From: Sindora glabra
Lineage: Eukaryota; Streptophyta; Magnoliopsida; Fabales; Fabaceae
Assembly: GCA_020226215.1 (NCBI GenBank)
Contig: CM035233.1
Span: 71,925,317 to 71,989,316, forward strand
Length of the DNA stretch: 64,000 nucleotides
Reading direction: 5' to 3'
Every line of letters begins with the position of its first letter. Position 1 is the stretch's first letter. A model generated the notes under the pieces. That model had not been told where the DNA came from. It did not search any database and saw only the letters and a program-made list of their open reading frames with translations. Below, one piece after another: positions 35,561 to 48,759 of the stretch. The position numbers were made by a program, and so were the translations under genes.

Positions 35561-37990
35561 GTTAGTAACAACTAGTGTCGACAAAATCGAAGGTTAAAGA
35601 GAGGGGAGGGAGAAGAGAAGAGAAGAGAAAGAAAAAAGAAAGGGAAGAAATATTAGGAACAGCTAAAAGATAGAGACAGAAAAAATGAAAATGAGTTACG
35701 AGGTGTGATTCGATGCTTTATGATGCATTATAAGCTTTCTTCCTACTAAATCTTAACATCTCATCCTTAACTTAAACCAATCTTAACCTTTTATCATCTA
35801 AAAATTAACATTTTATAAAATTTCATTTTCCCACTTATTTCAAAACCCTAACTTATTTCATTACTCTATAAATATTAAAAAAATAACTTATTTAATTATA
35901 AGTATACATATATTTGTTTATATGTATATCATAACATTCTGAATTTTGAAAATATTCTTATAAATTACAAATAAATAAAGGTCATTTACCAAAACTAATA
36001 CATATATTTTTATAAAATTTTCACTCTCAAAATTCAAATATCCCAATAAAACTTTGGATAACTTTTTTGTTAAATAAAATCATGATAATGCTATTTCATT
36101 AAAATATAAAATATTTATATTTTTTCCTTGATATAAATAAATAAAATTCAACTATCATTGTCAACTAAAATAAACACTTCGACATTTTAACAATATAATT
36201 CTAATTGTCATTTCAGGGTATTACAATCTATGTATATATTAAAATTATAATTTAATATATTTACAAATTATATATTAATATATAAATATTTTAAAATTAT
36301 ATATATTAAATAAATTTTAAAATTAATATTAATAAATTTATATATTTAATATTTTTAATATAAATTACAAAAATTTATTTAAATAAATAATCAAATTTTA
36401 TTTTAATAAAATTAAAAAAATTTACCTTCTTTGTATCAAATCACTTAAAATTTAAAGAAAAAAATAAAAAAAGCTTTGCCTTTGATTTCGAGCCTTTTAT
36501 AGTTTATACCTATATATGTTTTATTTCTTATTTATATCATGAGAAATAAGATCACCATTAGCTTATATACCGAAACAAAATAAAATTTCTTATTTATTTA
36601 TTGTGGAATTTTGTAATTAAGTTTTAATATACATATTTAATTGATAGAATAAGATTAATTTGACCCTTTGCAGCTTTGCTTTGTGTTCAAAAGATATATC
36701 CTTATCTTTAGTTTCTAGTATAAAAGAGTATTTTTACCCAATAACAATTGATAGCTAGTTACTTACATGTTACACTAATCATTGCAGGTATAACACTTAC
36801 TTTTTTTATATTTTTTATTCTTTTATAAATATTTCTTCCATTAAGTGTATAACATTATCCCTTTTATGGATAATCATTCTCAGAGGTGATGAACTTTTGT
36901 TATCTGCTACATGTATGCATCTATTACCTTATTAAAATGATTGTTAAATGAACATAAAGGACAACAGCCATGTTCTATTCATTGTCTTATGAAAAGATCC
37001 AACCAATGATCTTGAAAATGTGAAAAAAATTTAGGGCAATCAAAACTTTTTTATAACAACATTTTTGTTGGAACATTTTTTACTTCCTTATAGTTTGTAA
37101 CTTCCTTATGTGTCAACATAATAAAAAGTTAAGTTTCCTTTTTTTTTAACTAAGCTAGTTGCTATTAACTTATCTATTCAACTATTTTTTAATTTTTTAA
37201 TAGCTTCCTTTGGAAGGTTTCTTTTTCCAAGATTTTTTTGCCTTCTCACACAAATCTTAAATTCAAAAGCTTCTAAATGAAGCTTCAAAACAAGACTCGC
37301 TTCTTAAACAAAGCTTCTTCAATAAGATTTCAAACAAATCAAAAACCTTTATATTTCATCATTTTCCTTTTCTTCATATTTATTACCTTCTTTTGCTAAC
37401 ACTATTTCCTCTTGAATTTGCATACTATCATTTCACCTTCTTTGTTTCCATTTTTTTCACTTCAACATTTCTCATTCTCATCGCTATCACCTTTGCATCT
37501 CCCTTATGCAATTGGATTTTCCCAACTGGGTTCTTTGATTTATTTCTAGGTAATGCTGACATGGGCTTTCATTGTTACCAAGTTATTATTATCTCCTTTT
37601 ATAGAAAATGCCAATCTTGGGATTATGGATAAGCTCCTTTGTCCAAAGATAAGTTGTCAACGTTTCTAGAGTAACCCTTTCACCCTCTTGATTTCTAATT
37701 TCAATGAGGTACAATATTTAGTGTGCTTCACTTTTAATCTCATTCCTAACTTCACTTTCTTAATAAAGATTGGTCCAGATTGCAATGCCCTAACTCTATT
37801 CATGGGTAACTCACCTTGGACAGTTGGACCAATCAAATGTTACCACGTGGACACTTGCAGAAAAGCTCTAGGTTACTCCTGCTCCTTTGTCTCAAATTAT
37901 CAATTTGTCTTTCAACTTCTTATTTTTTTCATTTACTACCCCAATGTAACAATAAAATATTATATCATAAATTATTACTTTATTAAATAA
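35561..37990. other. Intergenic, no gene recognised
   Basis: A purine-rich GAGAAGAGAAGAGAAGAG tract lies near 35600-35660. Beyond 37 kb the plus strand becomes markedly T-rich. Frames at 37393-37632 and 37688-37990 are hydrophobic and low-complexity and I do not call them genes. Confidence 0.3.
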
Positions 37991-37999
37991 CAAAATATC

Positions 38000-38280
38000 A
38001 TTTTTCATATTTCCCTTTTTGTTTCGCAAGCTCAGGGACTTCTTCTTCTCTTTTGTGCCATTATCGCTGATGCCGTTGTTACGCCAGTGTTCTCGAATTG
38101 GGTTTTCCTCATCATCCCTGCACGTGTCTCTTCTAAGTGCCGTCCACAAGAAGCTACTACTTCATATTGCCTACTTGGCATCCACGAGAAGCTCCTGTTT
38201 TAGCGCTATCCACGAGAAGCGTTATTTGAGACCCTAATCTCTTTCAGTTCTATGCTCGTGCCTCCTATTGTTTACCTGGT
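38000..38280 (+). other. Possible first exon or leader of a decayed gene
   Basis: A locally GC-richer stretch on the plus strand ends at CCTGGTATGTACT, a good splice donor, and opens a long T-rich, intron-like region. It contains three copies of TCCACRAGAAGC (near 38144, 38183 and 38209). It may be the leader of the gene whose LRR exons survive at 41.4-43.0 kb; this link is inference. Confidence 0.25.
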
Positions 38281-38989
38281 ATGTACTCCCCTAAGCTTAC
38301 TTCATATCTTATTCCTAAATTTCTAATCCCTATTTTGTGTATCGATTTTGATTCTTCTTGTTGCATCCTGTTCTGCATGATAGGTTTTCATTTAAATTTG
38401 CTGCTCTGCTTTTATGATCAATTCTATTATGATTTTGCTATTTCTTGATGGTTAGGTCTTGGGATTGTTTGAATAATACTCTCTGAGTAGGGTTTTTGTT
38501 CCTGTTAGTTTATATATTAATAGAGTTAAGGGATTTGAATTTGGCTTGCTTTAGATGACTCTGCTGAGAATTATAATCTACTTGTATAAGGGTTGGAGGT
38601 CTTCCGCTCCTATTTTCTGAAGTATAGTTCATTTATTTCTTTTTCCTGTTATTTATGCTATTGGATTTTTTATTACATAATTAGAAATAGCCCAAGAGAA
38701 AGTTCTTCTTATATTTGGTTATCTAGCTCCAAGGATAGTGTTTCTGTATTCCATAAGATCTTGCTGGATTCTAGATAATTTTGTAATACTATTTGGCTTT
38801 TGTGGGTTATTGGAAAGGATTATGTATTAGCTTGTTATTCTAATTGATGGTATTATTAATATCAACCTGTTAAGCATCAAGACCTATTAAGTAGTGAACT
38901 CAGTCAATTGTGGATTAGACCTTAGCAATTTACTACTTAAGCACAATCTTAGATTTAAGTTTCCAAAACACCTTAAAATTTTAATAACG

Positions 38990-39420
38990 AGTATAAACAG
39001 TTAGCAATGATATATCTTTTTATTTTTCAATCATATACTTATGTAAGTATCCACTAATAGAGTATGCATTAAGTCCACCTCTACCTCCTAACCATACAGA
39101 AGTTAGAATTCATTAGAATTGGATTCATCGACAAATTTAAACACAAATCCAATTCCTAATGAATTGAACTCTGAATTTTTCTATTTTTTTTGTCTATTGA
39201 CTCCAAACAAAGGGTTAGAATGTCCAGTGTCTAATTCTTGATAGCTTTTACTTGTCACTTGTCAAATATCTCTCTCGTATTATGCATTAGATTGGGCAAC
39301 CAATTTACCCATGCAAATTCTATTGAAATCTCCATCTATGTTCTTCTTCTCTCTCTCTCTCTCTCGTTTCCTCTCTCTCTTTGGGTTGGGTTGGGTTGGG
39401 TTGGGTGGAAAAAGCACAAT
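38990..39420 (+). repeat. Direct repeat copy 1 (partner at 47.8 kb)
   Basis: Shares long stretches with 47805-48215 in the same orientation: AAACAGTTAGCAATG, CATCTTTTTATTTT / TATCTTTTTATTTT, CTTGTCACTTGTCAAAT, ATGCATTAGA and CATCTATGTT, then a CT-rich run and GGTTNGG repeats. Identity is perhaps 70-75%. Distance between copies is about 8.8 kb. It may be an old LTR pair or two insertions of one element. Confidence 0.55.
39346..39410. repeat. (CT)n and (GGGTT)n microsatellites
   Basis: CTCTCTCTCTCTCTCTCTCG followed by TTTGGGTTGGGTTGGGTTGG. The second run resembles plant telomere-like words only superficially (GGGTT, not TTTAGGG). Confidence 0.85.
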
Positions 39421-41408
39421 GTTAGGACAACTCACCAAGTAAAATATGGTGTAATGTGGTACCACTTGACAGTCACTCCTGAATAAAATGAGATGGCATA
39501 TTGTCTCTTTAAAACTTTAATATACACTAGGCAGGTATCAAGTTTCTTCAATAACCATAAAATGTTAAGGACATTGTGAATTCTACCATTTTATTTTTGA
39601 TTTATTTTATTGAAATAATGACTGCATACTTGGCTCAATGAATTGGGGCACAATAATTTCCTTAGCTTTCTTTTCCAAAAATGGTTTTTGCTTGCTGAGA
39701 GGTTAATGAGGTTAGCATACCTACCTATCACTTGCTGATTTTATAGTACTATTGCTTAATGTCATTCTTTATGGAGCTTCACTTAATGTAATTTGTTTTG
39801 AAAATTACTAAACAAGGAGTTTTTAGATGTGCTTGTCTTTAAAACATATTTCTTGTGCTTTACCTAACATACTTGGTCTTGCTTGTGTCATATGAATGAT
39901 AACGTATATTAGATGATGTTTGGCTATGTGGTTTTGTGCCTAATATGTGTATTTGGGTGCTAATATTTAGTATCAGGTTTTCTAGTGTATTTGTTTGGCT
40001 TGTTTATTATGCATTATGAGTTTGTCAATTAGTGGCGTAAATTTTGTCCTTTGGTGGAAAAGAATGAATACATACTTCCTTGACTACAATTATTATCTTC
40101 AACCTTGGTAGGATGTAAGCTTTTAAGTTGAAGTTAGTTAGGTTTTTTTTTTTTACAATGGGAGATGCTAAGGAAGCCCTTCACCTTCTAATTAGTTAGC
40201 TATTGGCTAGAATTAATACATAGAAAAGCTTCATGCCTTGTAGTGAAATGTCATTCATGAACTAAGATTGTTTTGTGCTCAAATTGTCACCTAATTAGAG
40301 AATTGATGACATATGTAAAATATGCAGGGTTTGAAGTTATGTAGATATATACATTCGAAGGAAATGCACCAGGAATTCTTGATATATGAATTGTAAAATG
40401 ATAAACTTAATTTCACCTTGGGTTCTAATGGAAAAGAACTTTATTCATTTATTCATTTTTAATTAGTAAAGTCTTTTATTTCTCTAACTTAGATTTAGCC
40501 TTTCACAATCCTAAAGTAGTGTATTCTTTTTTCCCTGTATTTCTTTTTCTCCTTTATCCAAATTGGTGAGCTTAGGAAGGTATATATATGGTGGTTGTAT
40601 TCGTGCTTAACTCACTTATCAGTGGTGAATTTTAGTTCTCAGATGCTGGCTGAACAAATTACTTATTTCGATATCATTTCTTCCATTGTTATTGATATGG
40701 GCAACTTGTAAGAATATGATGATATTTTTTAGAAATAGAACTTGTATTTCATATGTTAGTTTTCGAAGCATGATGTTGTCCTACGAGCACAGCAAAAATC
40801 ACTCAGCAGCTCTATGTAGTTTATTGACACTGTCTAGCCACTACATACTTTTAGTGCAAACTCTATGGCATAACTAGGGTTGTATATGAGTTGTATATGT
40901 TTTGCAATTTCAAAAGAACTTTATTTAATTCATTTCATATGCTTTTAGGTTAAGGAAAAGGAAAAGGCCCTATTTCAAAGAGAAAAGCATGCATTTCATT
41001 TTGTCTTTGGTTTTAAAGAATTTTTAGAATTTTCAAGGGCCTTTATATCTTAATGTGACCTTTTTGCATGGGATTCATTAGATGAATCGTGTAATGGGGT
41101 TTCTTTATAAATTTTGAAGATAAACTATAAAGCTTTTTAAGATGATTGTTCTTCTTCTTCTTTTCTTTTTCTTCCCCTCTGTCTCTCTCTCTCCCTTCCC
41201 TCCCTAAAATAACATTTCTAAAAGGGAATCTTATCATCGTCTCTTATACTAACCTGATCTTTTTATAAAAAAATTGAAATAAGGTTAAGTTTTAATTTCC
41301 TTCTATTTTTGAATTTCTAATTAACATTTTTTGAGGTAATATGAGTTTAGTTCTATCCATTGCAAGGACTTCAATGATTGTCAAAATGTTTTACTTGATG
41401 ACCATTAA

Positions 41409-41668
41409 ATGGAAATGAAAAGAAATTGTAGGCTTCGGTGGCCTAAACGTCTATTATCAAGTAAGAAATTATCCGGTGATTTTTTATTTGGGTGGCTTTT
41501 CATAACTTCTCCAACATCCCTTGACATTATAGTAGCTTCCACCTGCAGTGAAGTGTCACTATCCGAACATAGTCATGCTACTGACGTATCAAATTGAAAT
41601 CATCTTTGCAATCTTCCATCTATTCTTGTAGACTAAATTCACAAGCCATTAAAGCTGCAATCAATGGT
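41409..41668 (+). pseudogene. Possible decayed N-terminal exon
   Basis: A Ser/Lys/Arg-rich frame (RWPKRLLSSKKLSGD, then STCSEVSLSEHSHATDVSN) runs to a stop at 41597 and continues in an overlapping frame (SSLQSSIYSCRLNSQAIKAA) up to AATGGTAAGT, a strong splice donor near 41668. This suggests one exon broken by a frameshift. It is in line with, and 630 bases ahead of, the LRR exons at 42295 and 42897. I cannot name the product from this part alone. Confidence 0.35.
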
Positions 41669-42294
41669 AAGTCATTTGACTTTACTTATATGATAAATTC
41701 AATAGTTTGTTATATTTTTTTAGTATTGAGGAGTTTAGCCATCACAAGTTTGAATGTGTTGAAGACCAATAAATACTAATATTGAAGCCTGTTTGGGGAA
41801 GAATATAAAAATTCTAATTGTAATGGGTGCGATCTTATCCTTACATCGTTAGTCATTCCATCTATGAATTTTTTATTTGTAAAAATGATTAGTTAAGGGC
41901 TTATGCCGATAGTTTTTTATTAATTGAATCTAATGTATAAGTATGTTGAGGGCTTCATGGTCGGACAGTTGGCTCTCCACTTAATGCTGCCATAGTGATT
42001 ATTTTGATACCGATCTTACTTGTTATATGTGCTTCTATGCCCTTTTGTGCCTCTTGTATGCACATTTACTCATTTTTCTGTTGTATCCTTATTTAATGCA
42101 AATTGTCCAGAGTAAAAGCCTGACTTTTCAGAATGTTTTAGATGAAGGACTTTCTTGTATTTCTAAATGCAAGAACTAAGTATCCCTCAGTTTAACATGG
42201 TAACTGAGGCTTTTGAACCTAAATCTACTTATATCTTTATTTACATCTTTGTCTAAAGCTAATCACAACTTGTGCATCTCTTCTAATGTAACAG

Positions 42295-43005
42295 GTGTGT
42301 ACCTGTGATTGATAAAGGGGTCATACCCATTGCACAGCATTGCACTTCTCTTGAATTTCTTAGGTATATCCTGATATGAGAGGTATGTAGAATTTGCATA
42401 CACTGTCTGATGGACACTTGACTATTGATATATCCAGTTGGATTAACTAGATGTCAAATATATTAGATGTGTTTCTCGTGAGATACATGTTAGTGTTTAA
42501 TTGTGCCTTAAGAATTTGCTAACAATGTTAGAGCATGGCCTCCATTTTCTAAAGTGGTCCCATTACTATAAAATAACCTTATAGTAGCTAGATTAGAAAG
42601 CTATAGATTGTGATATTTATTAGCTCAGTTAAGCACAATGTTATATCATTTAGTGTGCTTTTGGGAATGAGGTGACTACTTTTTTTTTCTTCACAAATAT
42701 AGCTTGTTTAATTAACATGCTCTCGTAAAAGATAATCTTGATTCGCATGGTGAAGTACTGTACCATTCTGCTTGAATACATGCTTATATTTGTTAGTGCA
42801 TGTTACTACTGCAATCCTGTGATAATGAAATGACCTATCTTTTATGGTGTTCTCCTGAAATCATTTCTCTTATATTATAAGAGGCCATATTTACAACTTG
42901 TTTGGAATAACTGGTGTGACCAATAGATGTTTGGAGGCGATCTGAAAGAAGTACATGTTCCATAATATCATAACCCTGGATGTGAATGGAAGTACAAGCA
43001 TTAAG
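42295..43005 (+). pseudogene. Decayed leucine-rich-repeat gene fragment (RAD7 or F-box/LRR type)
   Basis: Two exons survive. Exon 42295-42363 (acceptor AACAG, donor GTATAT) encodes CVPVIDKGVIPIAQHCTSLE, the pattern of cysteine-type LRRs (VTDxGLxAIAxxCxxL). Exon 42897-43005 keeps the phase of the first and encodes LFGITGVTNRCLEAI, one in-frame TGA, then ITLDVNGSTSIK before a GTAATA donor. The base pair before the second exon is AA where an acceptor AG is expected. So both a stop and a lost splice site mark it as dead. The protein family is the LRR portion seen in F-box/LRR and plant RAD7-like proteins; which one cannot be settled here. Confidence 0.6.
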
Positions 43006-43439
43006 GTAATATTTCCAACCCAATGTGGCTTTATATATGTGAAGGATTAAAGGCACTAGCAGGCCCTTGTTTTATTGATTGGTTTATGCAAGAATTTTAC
43101 GTATAAAATACAAATTTTATCTAATTGGTTTTTGGCTTTGAACTATAACATAAATTAAGGTAAAATTATATAGATAGATAGACCCTAATCAATTACATAA
43201 ATTGAATAAACACCCAACTTTTGTGTAAAATTACTTCTCGAGAGTAAGACTCCATTTTTACTCGATGGAACACAAGATATTTTTAGGTAAATAGTGAAGT
43301 AGGGACTCCCTTTGAAATATACATGTCTAGATCATGAATCCCATCCATTATATGATACATACCCATTTCATAAGTTTTAGGTATGAGTGCTCGATTTCTC
43401 ATAATATTTATCATAATGGGAATCAATTATCAAATCTTT

Positions 43440-43740
43440 ATTAGTAAGTGATGCAACATCCAAAACTAGAGTTTAACAATACTAGGTATGATTTAATTGA
43501 TTAATTAATTAATCATGTTTCATCTGAGATGGTGCCTAGTATACAAACTCAATAGAGGGAGCTTAGTCACAAATGGAATTAATTAATAATTTCTTTTTTA
43601 ACAGGTGATGTAGAGTCCAAAACCAGAGAACAAGTGAAGGTATTATTCAATTGATTAGTTAATGAAAAAGTTTTATCTAAAATGGTGCCTAATATACCAA
43701 TCCATCAAAGGGGTTAGCTTAGTTCAAACATTCAAAGCTG
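43440..43740. repeat. Tandem duplication, two units of about 130-160 bases
   Basis: Both units carry GTGATGYARMRTCCAAAAC, then TTYAATTGATTARTTAAT, then ATGGTGCCTARTATAC and a final GCTTAGT. Copies lie at about 43446-43574 and 43605-43735. Confidence 0.6.
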
Positions 43741-46700
43741 ACAAATAACTCAAGCATGGAACTTAAAGTAGTTTACATCTGGATACTTTCATAAATCTGC
43801 AGTTTTGAAATTTTCATTTGTTACCCTTTTTCATTCAGTTTTTGAATATTGAATTCCATGGTTGTAAATTGTAATGTTGCATACACCCCTTTTGATTTAG
43901 CCCTTTATCTCTCTACTTATTTACTATATTTCCTAAGAGCTGAAATTGCACTCACAAATTTTGCAACTGGGTCACTTGTTCCTCTCTTCAACATATTCAT
44001 TATTGTATTGTGGCCCTTTTAATGTTTAAACTTGGGTGTTCCAATGGAAAAAAATAGAAAGCTCGTCAACAGATGTGCATAGGAGGAGATGAGAACATCA
44101 TTCCTCAACCTTATTTTAATGAATAAGAACAAAAGTTATAATATGTAAGGAAGAAGACGTCCCTCTTCATTTGTGCATCGTTTGTGACTTTTGTTCATTG
44201 CTATTGCTCAGAGGTAACTATGGTTTAATGCTTCTAATTCTTTATTGATATATAATGGTCTAGGTGGACGGTGTTTACTCTTTGAACTTTCTATTATTAG
44301 GAACAATGATAAGTTTCGCTGTAAGATATAGTAATGGGAAATATTCTTACATACAGTTATGTTCCATGATGGAATAAAATTTTTTTATTTTGCTTATATT
44401 GACTAGATGACATTGATCCTAGAGCCTTTGTTACTTTATATGCTGGTGCTCCTCACTTAATCATTTGACATATGACTACTATATTTACACTCTTTGTTCG
44501 TGAGGAGATTTCAGTTTTGATGGCATTATGTTATGCCGAACACAAAGGATATTTATGTTTAGTAGTATATTTGAATTGATTTAGGTTATTTATTTATTTA
44601 TCTATTTTAGTTGAAAGTGAGACTGTTACAGATAGACTAGATGTTCATTAAGTGATTATTCTTATAGTTAGGATTTGAGAGCAGTATGAGTTAATAGCAG
44701 AGGACTTGTTCGAATATAAGCTTCTGCAAAGGGAGTCATTATTAGTGTTAACTATTGAAAAAAAGGTCTTAGATTGGCAATATGCTTTGTTTCAATCAAA
44801 CTTACTTTCTTTATTGTTATTTTTACTTTTTTTCCTACCTTCCTTACCATGATTTTGTGAAATCATTGAAATATGAACAAATAAATGTGTCATTATGGTA
44901 AATTGTGGTTTTTCTGCCTATAAGGATTTGGTGTTGAACTTTTTCCAAGCTTTAATGATTTTTAAACAAGCCATTATGTCTCATACCAGCTACTGTAGTA
45001 TGATTTTCTTAATTTGAGGATAATTAAATATTTCCCTTCTCTCCTTGTTGTTCACCACTTACAGATAACCTCATGGAATCTTTTATCTAAGTCTGCCACT
45101 GATGTGTTTGATTGCATATTTGTTCTAAACCAAAATAAGCATCTCCCATCATCATTTTAGCATCTCCGCTGTGCATAACTTCCCATATGCATGCTAGGAT
45201 GGATTCTGGTGGGAGTATGTTTTCCACAGTATTCAATATTTTGTTAACTAAGTTTTGGATTAAAGTGAGATGAGGGATATAGAGATGTAGTTACTATGTG
45301 GTCTAACCATGAAATTACTTTTATATAATCACTTGATTTGTAAACTTGGCCTTTGCCCTACCTTCCTTTTTGTACCCCTCTAACTAATGCATACCTTTTG
45401 TTTCGCGTTTCATTGTCCAAGTATGTGTCTGATACATTTCTAGAGAATTTAGTTATTTGGACACAAGAAAGTCTAATTTGCCCTTGTTGGATGATAGGAT
45501 CTGAATTTGTTAAATCACTTGATGTGGTATAAACCATTAAGAAAGCTTGACCAATAAATGCACATATGCACTTTCGATAAATGAATGACTACCTAGTTAT
45601 TTTTCTTTGTCTATTAGCATATCATTTAGTTTTATCTTAATGTGTTCACATGGCAATCAAATTGAACAAATTATAAACATTAGTCTTTGTGTAGTTTGAA
45701 GATAAACTCATGTTTTCTGCTCTCTGTATATGCAGGGTGAATGCAGTCATACTTAAAGTCATACGAGACATGAGGTTATAATACCTTAGTAAAATATTCA
45801 GAGCTACAAAGGTCATCGTGGATCATAAGCCAAGCCCCCGAAAAACCTTGGTTAATTTTATGATAAGTGGTTTCCTCTTCCTTATTCTGAAGATAGTTCT
45901 CTTTTATGGCAAAAAAAAAAAGATGGTTCTCTTTTGTACATGGATTTCTTAAAGTGATTATCACCATGATTAATCTACCAACTGGCTATGAAGATTTCTG
46001 CTCGGGGCATTAAGGGAGATTAATTTTAGAATGGACCTCTTTGTTAATCACTTATTAGTGTTCATTATAATTTATAGTTTCGTAAGTGTGGACAGGATGA
46101 AAACAATTATAGATTACATGCCTAATTGCAGAGTTTTAATAAGGACTGCATGTACTAAACATTTAATACTTATTTGATTGGAATGAGTTACAATTTTATT
46201 CTTAACATCTTCTTACGGTCATTGAACCTTGCATTCTTCTCATTTGAAAAGAATTTCTGCTTATTTTATTGAAAGAGAATTTAACAAGTTTGGCTTAACT
46301 TTTCTAGTGTGGTGTGGATGGTCAAGGTCCGAAGGCATTTGGAGATTTGATTATGCATACTACTCTAATATATAAGAAATTTATTAGTTTCATTTTAAAA
46401 CATTCAATAATTTTTTATTGCTGGTAATATCTATTATTAAACACATCTTTAAAAATTTCATTGTAATTGATAATTTTTTAAATAGTATATATACTTGTAC
46501 CCTTCCTAAAAGGCCAATTAGGGTAATCTTGGTCTATTATACTGACGACTTGACTAGAAACAGTGTGCATGGAAGTAGCAATTAATGGACATGAGGTTGA
46601 TGGGCAATGAAGTATATTCCTGTAACGCAAATAATGTGCCCTAAATTAATATGGTAATATACACTCACCAATGCTCTGGTTAAAGCCAAGGCCTAAAATA

Positions 46701-47700
46701 GATTATCTAACTTTATGAACAATGAACAAAATAGATGAAACATGTATATAATTTTTCATTGTTAAATGGTTCTTTACTAGGTGATTTTTCAATGAAAAAT
46801 GAGATTGTACAGATAATGAAGCATATTATGGTTTAATGTAGGGAAAATATCATCTTTGTAGTTAATTTAATACTGAGCTATAAGGTCTTTTCGAAAATGC
46901 ACAAGTTATGAAAATTTAATTCATGAATAGATTTATGGGTATTTACAAGGGAACAGTGCATTTGGAATGGATGTCCATATCAATAAATACAATATTATCG
47001 AGGATAGATTGATAGTCATTATAGTGCATGAAACTCACCTGGTATGTGAAAAGGGTTTCAAGTATCGATTTTGCACTTTCCTAAGTTGCACTTTCCTCAC
47101 TTAGGTGTACAATGGAATAGGTGAGTAGGAATAGGATTGTTTGTGGACTATTCAGTAAAAATTTACATTTAAATGAAATAATACAATGGTCTTACTAACT
47201 TCCTGAATTGCTTTTGCAAACAATTTCTTTAGTAAATCCTATTGTAATAAAGTGATCAAACATCTTGGAATTGGATGAACCTGCAGATAAGATTGGGTTT
47301 GGGTAGGGTGAAAAACTATCAAGACTAATCGATCATAACTCTTGCATCGTAGCCTATTAATGAGAGTTAGGCATAAACTCTCAAACGCTAGAATACATTA
47401 CAAGATTATTCTTGAGTGAAGTGACAATGCCAAATGGTGTAAAAAGAATCAGACTTGAACAAAAGTAAAAAGTGTGACACCCTATGTCAATGAATTTGAT
47501 TATAGCCTCGGGTTAATTGTAGATGGATTTATACAAAAGCCTGAGGATAAGAAAGGGAAATGTGAAGCAAGGATAGGAAGGTAGTAATAAAGAGACAAGA
47601 TCATGTGGAAAAGTTTAATCACATGTAGATTAACTAGAGAAAGGATGTGCTTGATCAATGTCAGTTTGATCATGTTTGAGTAACGTTGCATTGCTAAATT
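43741..47700. other. T-rich, intron-like region without recognised gene
   Basis: The plus strand stays T-rich with scattered splice-like ATGCAG and GTAAG strings (for example CTGTATATGCAGGG near 45726) but no coding segment could be assigned. Confidence 0.3.
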
Positions 47701-47729
47701 CTTCTTGATGGCACATTTAATGGAAAAAG

Positions 47730-48220
47730 TTGGACCTCACCAATTTATTACTTAAGAACAATCATAAGATTTAAGGTTCTAGAACATCTTTAAACTCTAA
47801 TGATTAGTGTAAACAGTTAGCAATGGCACATCTTTTTATTTTCCAATAATATAATTATGTAAATATCCGGTGATAGTATGTAGTTAAATAGACCTCTATC
47901 TCGCAACTTCACAAAAATATGAGGTGAATGGAATTGGGTTCATTTGCCTATTTGAACACAAATCGAACTCCTAATGATAATAGTTATATTTTTTATTATT
48001 TTCTTCTATTAACTCCAACCTAGGGGCACCAAGGCCGATATTTAGTTATCCATAGCTTTAACTTGTCACCTGTCAAATCTTTCTTATATCATGCATTAGA
48101 AATGTTAAACCATTTTGCACATGCAAGTGCTATTAAATTCTTCATCTATGTTATTCTTCTCTCCGTTTCTCTCTCTCTAGGTTAGGTTTGGTTTGGTTCT
48201 ATTGGAAAAAAAATTATTTA
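47730..48220 (+). repeat. Direct repeat copy 2 (partner at 39.0 kb)
   Basis: See the copy at 38990-39420; here homology seems to start slightly earlier (ACTTAAGNACAATCNTAGATTTAAG-type sequence near 47750, also at 38935). Ends in TTTCTCTCTCTCTAGGTTAGG. Followed by (TTTA)n near 48216. Confidence 0.55.
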
Positions 48221-48759
48221 TTTATTTATTTATCTTTAGTTGATATTATTTATCAATTTCTCTAGGTTTGATTTTCTTTTATGGGAGTGAAATCTTAATG
48301 GCTAATTATTTAATTAGAAGATATTTTTATTGAAAAAATCTCATTTGCTTGCACATATTTAAAGGATTGGTGTATGGTATATATACAATGATATTCTTCA
48401 CCATAACCCCTCACCTAAGTACATACAAACAGATAAATAACAACGGTGAATTTAGATCTTTATCTTTTCCTTTCACTTGTTTTGGAAAAGAAACATAACA
48501 CCTTTATGGGGTCCCATTGCATATAAAAAAGGATTGTGGATCCATTGCACATAAAAATCCTATGCTTATCTCTCTCTCCAAAGTAAAAGGTTTATGACCT
48601 AAAAGAAAAGGGGAGGAACTAAATTCTTTTGTCAAGAATGATATTAAATATTATTTCTTGTGGTTTTATCTAATAAAAAAATCAAAAAGAAAAAGAATTG
48701 AAGATAATTAAGTCACCTAAAAATTTCATCAACTGCTAAAACCTATAAATAAAATCTTA

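Noticed and set aside
39380..39405. GGGTT repeats as an interstitial telomere
   Set aside because: The unit is GGGTT, not the plant TTTAGGG, and the run is short and follows a CT microsatellite.
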